From assembly GCF_025244705.1 (NCBI RefSeq), contig NZ_CP104207.1, positions 1,178,001 through 1,242,000 of the forward strand: a stretch of 64,000 nucleotides of DNA, given 5' to 3'. Both the position numbers and the translations under genes were made by a program. Within the stretch, counting starts at the first letter, position 1, and every line of letters starts with the position of its first letter. Positions 58,489 through 64,000 of this stretch are shown one piece after another. Below the pieces are notes generated by a model. The model worked only from the letters and a program-made list of their open reading frames with translations, had not been told where the DNA came from and searched no databases. This DNA is from Sphingopyxis sp. PET50. GTDB taxonomy: Bacteria > Pseudomonadota > Alphaproteobacteria > Sphingomonadales > Sphingomonadaceae.

Positions 58489-59394
58489 ATGGCTAGTCCC
58501 GCACCTCTAGTCGCGCCGCGCGAGGGCATCGCCGCCGCGCTGAAGAAGGTCGTCGGCAACGACCTGATTGCGCATGATTTCCTCGTCGGCGAGGACAGCA
58601 TCACTGTGCGTCGCGAGGCGATCGCTGGCGTGATGGTGCTGCTGCGCGACAATCTCGACTATCAGCAGCTGATGGAGATCGCCGGGGTCGACTATCCCGA
58701 CCGCGCCGAACGCTTCGAGGTCGTCTATCATCTGCTCAGCGTGACGAAGAACCATCGCCTGCGCGTCCGCGTCTCGACCGACGAGGCGACGCCGGTGCCC
58801 AGCATCGTTCCCGTCTGGCCGGTCGCCGGCTGGCTCGAGCGCGAAGTGTTCGACATGTACGGCGTGCTGTTCGCGGGCAATCCGGACCTGCGCCGCATCC
58901 TGACCGACTATGGTTTCCAGGGGCACCCGCAGCGCAAGGACTTCCCGCTGACGGGCTATATCGAGTTGCGCTATTCCGAAGAGGACAAGCGCGTCGTGTA
59001 CGAGCCGGTGAAGCTCGCACAGGATTTCCGCAACTTCGACTTCCTCAGCCCTTGGGAGGGCGCCGACTATGTGCTGCCCGGCGACGAAAAAGCCGGCGGG
59101 ACGGGCGAAGGGCCGGGCAAGGGCGCGCCGAGCCCGATGACCGCGCAGCAGGTGAAGGTCGCCGACGACAAGGCCGAAAAAAAGGCACCGCCGCCGACGC
59201 CGAAAACCACCGAAAAGGCCGGACAGACCGGCGCGGGCGCAAAGGTCAATGCGAAAGCGGCAAAGACGAGCCGCGATGGCGCAAGTGCGAAGCGCGCGAC
59301 GAAGGTCGCGAAGACGCCTGCCACGACCAAGGCGGAAAAAGCTCCAGCCAAACCGCGCGCGCCGCGCAAGCCCAAAGCAGGAGGTGACGCATGA
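58489..59394 (+). CDS. nuoC: NADH-quinone oxidoreductase subunit C with long basic C-terminal tail
   Basis: 301 residues, against about 200 in most bacteria. The NuoC domain (residues 30-190) contains [42 protein letters not shown] and [15 protein letters not shown]. From about residue 200 a Lys/Ala/Pro/Thr-rich tail ([32 protein letters not shown]) resembles histone-H1-like tails. ATG 58489. The stop overlaps the nuoD ATG. Role of the tail unknown. Confidence 0.95.
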   Translation: MASPAPLVAPREGIAAALKKVVGNDLIAHDFLVGEDSITVRREAIAGVMVLLRDNLDYQQLMEIAGVDYPDRAERFEVVYHLLSVTKNHRLRVRVSTDEATPVPSIVPVWPVAGWLEREVFDMYGVLFAGNPDLRRILTDYGFQGHPQRKDFPLTGYIELRYSEEDKRVVYEPVKLAQDFRNFDFLSPWEGADYVLPGDEKAGGTGEGPGKGAPSPMTAQQVKVADDKAEKKAPPPTPKTTEKAGQTGAGAKVNAKAAKTSRDGASAKRATKVAKTPATTKAEKAPAKPRAPRKPKAGGDA

Positions 59395-60647
59395 CCGACT
59401 CTCCTCAGGTCAAGCACCACGGCAGCGACATGTTCGAGGGCTATCCGGTCGATACCGCCGACACGGCGGGCGATCAGGTCGTCACCAACTATACGATCAA
59501 TTTCGGCCCGCAGCACCCCGCGGCGCACGGCGTGCTGCGCATGGTGATGGAACTCGACGGCGAGATCATCGAGCGCGTCGATCCGCACGTCGGCCTGCTC
59601 CATCGCGGCACCGAGAAGCTGATCGAGTACAAGACCTATCTGCAGGCTTTGCCCTATTTCGACCGGCTCGACTATTGCTCGCCGCTCGGCATGGAGCACA
59701 GCTATGTGCTGGCGATCGAGAAATTGCTCGACCTCGAAGTGCCCGACCGCGCGCAATATCTGCGCACCCTGTTCGCCGAACTGACGCGCATCTGCAACCA
59801 CATGCTCAACATCGGGTCGCACGTCATGGACGTCGGTGCGATGACCCCGAACCTGTGGATCTTCGAGCTGCGCGAGGATTGCCTCAACTTCTTCGAGCGC
59901 GCGTCGGGTGCGCGCATGCACAGCGCTTACTTCCGTCCGGGCGGCGTCCATCAGGATGTTCCCGAAAAGCTGCTCTACGACATCGGCCAATGGTGCGAGA
60001 CGCGCCTGCCGAAGCTGTTCGGCGACGCGATGAGCCTGGTCATCGACAACCGCATCTTCAAGCAGCGCAACGTCGACATCGCGACGGTCAGCAAGGAAGA
60101 CGCGCTCGCCTGGGGTTTCTCGGGCCCGATGATCCGCGGTAGCGGTATCGCGTGGGATTTGCGCAAGTCGCAGCCCTATGACGCCTATGCGAAGATGGAC
60201 TTCGACATTCCCGTCGGCACCCGCGGCGACTGCTACGACCGCTTCATGGTGCGCGTGCAGGAAGTCTATCAGTCGCAGCGGATCATCCTGCAGTGCATCA
60301 ACAACATGCCCTCGGGTCCGATCGCCAGCCTCGACCGCAAGGTCGTGCCGCCCAAGCGCGCCGAGATGAAGAGTTCGATGGAATCGCTGATCCATCACTT
60401 CAAGCTCTATACCGAGGGTTTTCACGTTCCCGCGGGCGAAGTCTATGTCGCGACCGAAAGCCCCAAGGGCGAATTCGGCGTCTATCTGGTCAGCGACGGC
60501 ACCAACAAGCCGTACCGCTGCAAGATCCGTCCGACGGCGTTTTCGCACCTGCAGGCGATGGACATGATGTCGAAGGGCCACATGCTCGCCGATACCACCG
60601 CGATCATCGGTGCGATCGACGTCGTGTTCGGGGAGTGCGACCGGTGA
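59391..60647 (+). CDS. nuoD: NADH-quinone oxidoreductase subunit D
   Basis: 418 residues, the 49-kDa-type subunit that forms the quinone pocket with NuoB. Seen: [14 protein letters not shown] near residue 43, [39 protein letters not shown] and the C-terminal [13 protein letters not shown]. The start overlaps nuoC and the stop overlaps the small lipoprotein gene. Confidence 0.97.
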   Translation: MTDSPQVKHHGSDMFEGYPVDTADTAGDQVVTNYTINFGPQHPAAHGVLRMVMELDGEIIERVDPHVGLLHRGTEKLIEYKTYLQALPYFDRLDYCSPLGMEHSYVLAIEKLLDLEVPDRAQYLRTLFAELTRICNHMLNIGSHVMDVGAMTPNLWIFELREDCLNFFERASGARMHSAYFRPGGVHQDVPEKLLYDIGQWCETRLPKLFGDAMSLVIDNRIFKQRNVDIATVSKEDALAWGFSGPMIRGSGIAWDLRKSQPYDAYAKMDFDIPVGTRGDCYDRFMVRVQEVYQSQRIILQCINNMPSGPIASLDRKVVPPKRAEMKSSMESLIHHFKLYTEGFHVPAGEVYVATESPKGEFGVYLVSDGTNKPYRCKIRPTAFSHLQAMDMMSKGHMLADTTAIIGAIDVVFGECDR

Positions 60648-60967
60648 GGGCGATTCTGTTTGCTCTGGCGCTGGTTGTCGGAGGGTGCAATTCCGCGCCG
60701 TCGGATGACAGCGTCTATAGCCAGAAGATCGCGGCCGTCGCCGAAGCAAATGCGCCGACAATTTCTGATCTTCAGAAGACCGGATTGCAGCGGGTCGACG
60801 ATCATGGCGTCGGCTTCGATTGCGGTGACGGGTGCACGGGTGATGGCTTCGATGCGCTCTATTTCGGCAAGTTGGATGCAGACGAGAAACCGCTGACCTA
60901 CGAATATATTTGTCCGGTTATGGATGGACCGATGGAAGGCTGGAAATGCCTAGCCGTTGAAAACTAG
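60644..60967 (+). CDS. Small lipoprotein inserted in the nuo operon
   Basis: 107 residues from GTG 60644, overlapping the nuoD stop (GTGA). N-terminus [15 protein letters not shown] is a lipoprotein signal with lipobox VGGC. The mature part has [17 protein letters not shown] and [19 protein letters not shown] with four Cys. No family recognised. Seventeen bases separate it from nuoE, so it is translated within the operon. Confidence 0.75.
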   Translation: MRAILFALALVVGGCNSAPSDDSVYSQKIAAVAEANAPTISDLQKTGLQRVDDHGVGFDCGDGCTGDGFDALYFGKLDADEKPLTYEYICPVMDGPMEGWKCLAVEN

Positions 60968-60984
60968 CCCGCTGGAAAAAGGAA

Positions 60985-61653
60985 ATGGCTGACGCACCCC
61001 CAATCCCCGATGAGGCCGAAGTCCGCGCGCGCTGGGGCGCGTTTGCCTGGACCGCCGAAAATGCCGAAAAGGCGAAGACCGTCATCGCGCGCTATCCCGC
61101 GGGGCGCCAGCGTTCGGCGGTGATGCCGTTGCTCGACCTCGCGCAGCGCCAGGTCGGGGCGGAGACGAACACGCAGGGCTGGCTGCCCGTGCCGGTGATC
61201 GAATATGTCGCGGCGCAGCTCGATATGCCCTACATCCGCGCCTACGAAGTCGCGACCTTTTACACCATGTACAATCTCGCGCCGGTCGGCCGCTATCATG
61301 TGCAGGTGTGCGGGACGACGCCGTGCCTGCTGCGCGGGTCGGACGATGTCATGGCCGCGTGCAAGAACCGCGGCATGGCAAAGGGCAAGACCACGCCCGA
61401 CGGGTTGTTCACGCTGACCGAGGTCGAGTGCATGGGCACCTGCACCAACGCGCCGATGGTCCAGATCAACGACGATAATTACGAAGACCTCGATTACGAC
61501 AGCATGACGCGCATCCTCGACGATCTGGCGGCGGGCAAGCAGCCCAAGACCGGCACCCAGAACGCCAGGCGTCACACCAGCGAGCCCGAAGGTGGGCCAT
61601 CGACGCTGAAGGAAATGGTCGAGGCCAACCATGACTATCGGAAGGAGTGGTGA
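60985..61653 (+). CDS. nuoE: NADH-quinone oxidoreductase subunit E
   Basis: 222 residues, thioredoxin-like fold with the N1a [2Fe-2S] ligands in VCGTTPCLLRGS and VECMGTCTNAPMVQI. EVATFYTMYNLAPVGRYHV is conserved. It works with NuoF in the NADH-oxidising module. Slightly long C-terminus (NARRHTSEPEGGPSTLKEM). Confidence 0.96.
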   Translation: MADAPPIPDEAEVRARWGAFAWTAENAEKAKTVIARYPAGRQRSAVMPLLDLAQRQVGAETNTQGWLPVPVIEYVAAQLDMPYIRAYEVATFYTMYNLAPVGRYHVQVCGTTPCLLRGSDDVMAACKNRGMAKGKTTPDGLFTLTEVECMGTCTNAPMVQINDDNYEDLDYDSMTRILDDLAAGKQPKTGTQNARRHTSEPEGGPSTLKEMVEANHDYRKEW

Positions 61654-61676
61654 CCGTGACCAACGCCTCATTCCTT

Positions 61677-61762
61677 CGTCATGCCGGACTTGATCCGGCA
61701 TCCCGCTTTTTCCCTGCCACAGTCGAAAGCAGCGGGACCCCGGATCAAGTCCGGGGTGACGA
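61677..61762. repeat. REP-like palindromic element (family 2, copy B) between nuoE and nuoF
   Basis: The reverse complement of the element at 33494: it starts CGTCATGCCGGACTTGATCC and ends CGGATCAAGTCCGGGGTGACG, with inner ATCCCGCT and AGCGGGAC. It occupies most of the 124-base nuoE-nuoF gap. Confidence 0.9.
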
Positions 61763-61777
61763 TGCGGGAGGGGTCGC

Positions 61778-63070
61778 ATGAGCCTCGCCGACAAGGATCG
61801 CATCTTCACCAACCTCTACGGCTATCAGCCGTGGAACCTCAAATCGGCGCAGGTGCGCGGCGACTGGGACAAGACGAAAGACCTGATGAAGCGCGGTCAG
61901 GACGCGATCATCGAGGAGATCAAGGCGTCAGGCCTGCGCGGGCGCGGCGGCGCGGGCTTTCCCACGGGGCTCAAGTGGAGCTTCATGCCGAAGGAGCCGC
62001 GCGCCGACCGCCCGAGCTTCCTCGTCATCAACGCCGACGAATCCGAGCCCGGCAGCTGCAAGGACCGCGAAATCATCCGCCACGATCCGCACAAGCTGAT
62101 CGAGGGCGCGCTGATCGCCGGCTATGCGATGCGCGCGCGCGCGGCCTATATCTATATCCGCGGCGAGTTCATCCGCGAGGCCGAAACGCTCTTCGCCGCC
62201 GTGCAGGAGGCTTATGACGCCGGCCTGCTCGGCAAGAATGCGGCGAAGTCGGGCTATGATTTCGACGTCTTCGTCCACCGCGGCGCCGGCGCCTATATTT
62301 GCGGCGAAGAAACCGCGATGATCGAGAGCCTCGAGGGCAAGAAGGGCCAGCCGCGCCTGAAACCGCCGTTCCCGGCGGGCGCGGGCCTCTATGGCTGCCC
62401 GACGACGGTCAACAATGTCGAGAGCATCGCGGTCGTCCCCACGATCCTGCGGCGCGGTGCGACCTGGTTCTCCTCCTTCGGGCGCGAGAACAACAAGGGC
62501 ACCAAGCTCTTCCAGATCAGCGGCCATGTCGAGCGGCCGTGCGTCGTCGAGGAAGAGATGGGCATTCCTTTCCGCGACCTCATCGAAAAGCATTGCGGCG
62601 GCATCCGCGGCGGCTGGGACAATCTGCTCGCGGTGATCCCCGGCGGATCGTCGGTGCCGCTCGTTCCGGCGGCCGAGATCATGGACGCGCCGATGGATTT
62701 CGACGGGCTGAAGGCGCTCGGATCGGGTCTCGGCACCGCCGCCGCGATCGTGATGGACAAGTCGACCGACGTCGTCCAGGCGATCAGCCGCATCAGCTAT
62801 TTCTACAAGCACGAGAGCTGCGGCCAGTGCACCCCGTGCCGCGAAGGCACCGGCTGGATGTGGCGCGTGATGGAACGGCTGCGCACCGGCGATGCCGATA
62901 TCAGCGAAATCGACACGCTCCACGACGTGACCAAGCAGGTGGAAGGCCACACCATCTGCGCATTGGGCGACGCGGCGGCATGGCCGATCCAGGGCCTGAT
63001 CCGCCACTTCCGCCCCGAGCTCGAACGCCGCATCCGCGACAACGGCGGCGCGCTGGAGGCGGCGGAGTGA
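61778..63070 (+). CDS. nuoF: NADH-quinone oxidoreductase subunit F
   Basis: 430 residues, the NADH- and FMN-binding subunit. [18 protein letters not shown] is the nucleotide site, [14 protein letters not shown] and [15 protein letters not shown] are family blocks, and [11 protein letters not shown] with [13 protein letters not shown] supplies the N3 [4Fe-4S] ligands. The stop overlaps the GTG of the following exported protein. Confidence 0.97.
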   Translation: MSLADKDRIFTNLYGYQPWNLKSAQVRGDWDKTKDLMKRGQDAIIEEIKASGLRGRGGAGFPTGLKWSFMPKEPRADRPSFLVINADESEPGSCKDREIIRHDPHKLIEGALIAGYAMRARAAYIYIRGEFIREAETLFAAVQEAYDAGLLGKNAAKSGYDFDVFVHRGAGAYICGEETAMIESLEGKKGQPRLKPPFPAGAGLYGCPTTVNNVESIAVVPTILRRGATWFSSFGRENNKGTKLFQISGHVERPCVVEEEMGIPFRDLIEKHCGGIRGGWDNLLAVIPGGSSVPLVPAAEIMDAPMDFDGLKALGSGLGTAAAIVMDKSTDVVQAISRISYFYKHESCGQCTPCREGTGWMWRVMERLRTGDADISEIDTLHDVTKQVEGHTICALGDAAAWPIQGLIRHFRPELERRIRDNGGALEAAE

Positions 63071-63690
63071 AGCTGCTGTCCAAAATCGTCGCCGCCGTCA
63101 CAGCCATGACGCTGCTGCTGACCGCCGCCAACGCGCAATTGGGGGACGCGCCCGTCCTGTCTACGCCGGAAGTCCGCAAGATCCTGGGGACGCCGACCTT
63201 CGACGGCAGCGATTTCTACGACGCTAAATCACAGGCGCTCTATTGCTATTATGAAGAAAATAAGCAGCTGACGTCGGATTTCATCGTCGAACAGGTCGCG
63301 GCGGGGGCGGACAGCCTGACCAAGACGCCGATCGAAATGAACCCGTCGCCGTGCATGGATAAATTCCATGCCTTTGCGGCGCAGCCGCGTTTCAACGACG
63401 GCACCGGGCTGTTCCCGCGCGAATGGACCTATCAGGATGTCCGCGGCGCCCTCATCCGCTACATCGCCAGCTGCATCTGGGAGCGCGATACCGACGCGGT
63501 GCGCGCCAGCATCGCGGATCTTGCCGATTACAAGGGGATCGGCGATCACCTGCGCACCAAATATCGCGACGGCGTCTATTCCGCCGCAGGTACCGCCTGC
63601 TTTGCCGGTTTCGACGCCTTCGAGGCTGGCGACCTGACCTTCAGCTACAATCTTCTTCAGCAATTGCTCCTGCGCAGAGAACTCGACTGA
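63067..63690 (+). CDS. Exported protein of unknown function between nuoF and nuoG
   Basis: 207 residues from GTG 63067, overlapping the nuoF stop. Signal peptide [19 protein letters not shown]. The mature domain ([56 protein letters not shown]) has four Cys and looks helical. No family recognised. The stop overlaps the nuoG ATG, so it is fully embedded in the complex I operon. Confidence 0.78.
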   Translation: MKLLSKIVAAVTAMTLLLTAANAQLGDAPVLSTPEVRKILGTPTFDGSDFYDAKSQALYCYYEENKQLTSDFIVEQVAAGADSLTKTPIEMNPSPCMDKFHAFAAQPRFNDGTGLFPREWTYQDVRGALIRYIASCIWERDTDAVRASIADLADYKGIGDHLRTKYRDGVYSAAGTACFAGFDAFEAGDLTFSYNLLQQLLLRRELD

Positions 63691-64000
63691 TGCCCAAAGT
63701 AACCGTAGACGGCGTGGAACTCGACGTCCCGCAGGGCGCCACCGTCCTGCAGGCGTGCGAGCTGGCGGGGAAGGAAATTCCCCGTTTCTGCTATCATGAA
63801 CGCCTCTCGATCGCCGGCAATTGCCGCATGTGCCTCGTCGAGGTCGCGCCGGGGCCGCCGAAGCCGCAGGCGTCGTGCGCGCTGCCCATCGCCGAAGGGC
63901 AGGTGATCAAGACCGACAGCCCGATGGTCAAGAAGGCGCGCGAGGGGGTGATGGAGTTCCTGCTCATCAACCACCCGCTCGACTGCCCGATCTGCGACCA
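63690..64000 (+). CDS. nuoG: NADH-quinone oxidoreductase subunit G (5' part)
   Basis: The first 103 residues are in the window; the gene runs off the right edge. N-terminal ferredoxin domain with [2Fe-2S] ligands in [18 protein letters not shown] and [13 protein letters not shown], then the start of the His/Cys cluster region, [10 protein letters not shown]. It receives electrons from NuoE/F. Confidence 0.95.
   Translation, partial: MPKVTVDGVELDVPQGATVLQACELAGKEIPRFCYHERLSIAGNCRMCLVEVAPGPPKPQASCALPIAEGQVIKTDSPMVKKAREGVMEFLLINHPLDCPICD

Noticed and set aside
1..64000. Prophage, transposon, integrase, CRISPR array or origin
   Set aside because: None of the frames encodes a recognisable phage, transposase, integrase or Cas protein, and no regularly spaced repeat array is present.

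Overview
This is a gene-dense, high-GC chromosomal segment of an alphaproteobacterium. It is most likely a member of the Sphingomonadaceae, with a Sphingopyxis-like gene content. The evidence is the CpdR-type regulator, the HutF/HutG route of histidine breakdown, the zapA-6S RNA-fau arrangement, the Fiu-type TonB receptor next to piuC, the branched-chain 2-oxo acid dehydrogenase genes, and several palindromic REP-like families typical of sphingomonads. The genus is an inference. I see no prophage, integrase, insertion sequence or CRISPR array.

Layout. 1-8771 (+): a tightly overlapping carbohydrate operon holding a GH1 beta-glucosidase end, two exported HSL-type esterases, an MFS transporter, a cytoplasmic GH37 trehalase, an exported alpha/beta hydrolase and an exported GH3 beta-glucosidase. 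8927-16610: a DEDDh exoribonuclease, then the complete hut regulon, with hutF-hutC (-) divergent from hutI-hutH-hutG-hutU (+) around a perfect 22-bp palindrome. 16653-23695: an iron-linked island with PepSY, DUF2271, DUF4198 and ApbE genes (+) facing piuC, a catecholate-type receptor and tonB (-), with Fur-like boxes. 23741-29735: an alpha/beta hydrolase, a dienoyl-CoA-reductase-like SDR, an FkbM methyltransferase, tRNA-Val, cpdR, an N-formylglutamate amidohydrolase, a candidate sRNA, tRNA-Pro, a short RadC and thyA. 29830-33482: the E1alpha, E1beta and E2 genes of a 2-oxo acid dehydrogenase, with a REP-like palindrome inside the E2 gene. 33595-41384 (-): four exported surface proteins with DUF11-like modules, one about 1700 residues long with a predicted outer-membrane barrel. 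41581-44713: AI-2E family permease, tRNA-Asp, DUF2842, fau, 6S RNA, zapA and a coiled-coil partner. 44849-50480: tkt, gap, pgk, a small exported protein and a class I aldolase. 50497-57244: O-methyltransferase, lipoprotein, thiE, M23 peptidase, OPT transporter, efp, a SuhB-like phosphatase and a YbjN-like protein. 57445-64000: nuoA to nuoG (cut by the window edge), with two unrelated exported proteins inserted.

The strongest hidden pattern concerns reading frames. About 25 frame breaks fall in otherwise intact conserved genes. Almost all are net +1, and most are repaired by restoring GCCGGC at the break (seen instead as GCCGAGC, GCTCGGC, GCTCAGCC, GCCAGGC, CCATGCGGC and similar). Repairing them returns every protein to normal family length. 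This points to a systematic sequence-calling error at a probably modified GCCGGC motif rather than to pseudogenes. Such genes are therefore listed as single CDS, with the break position stated.
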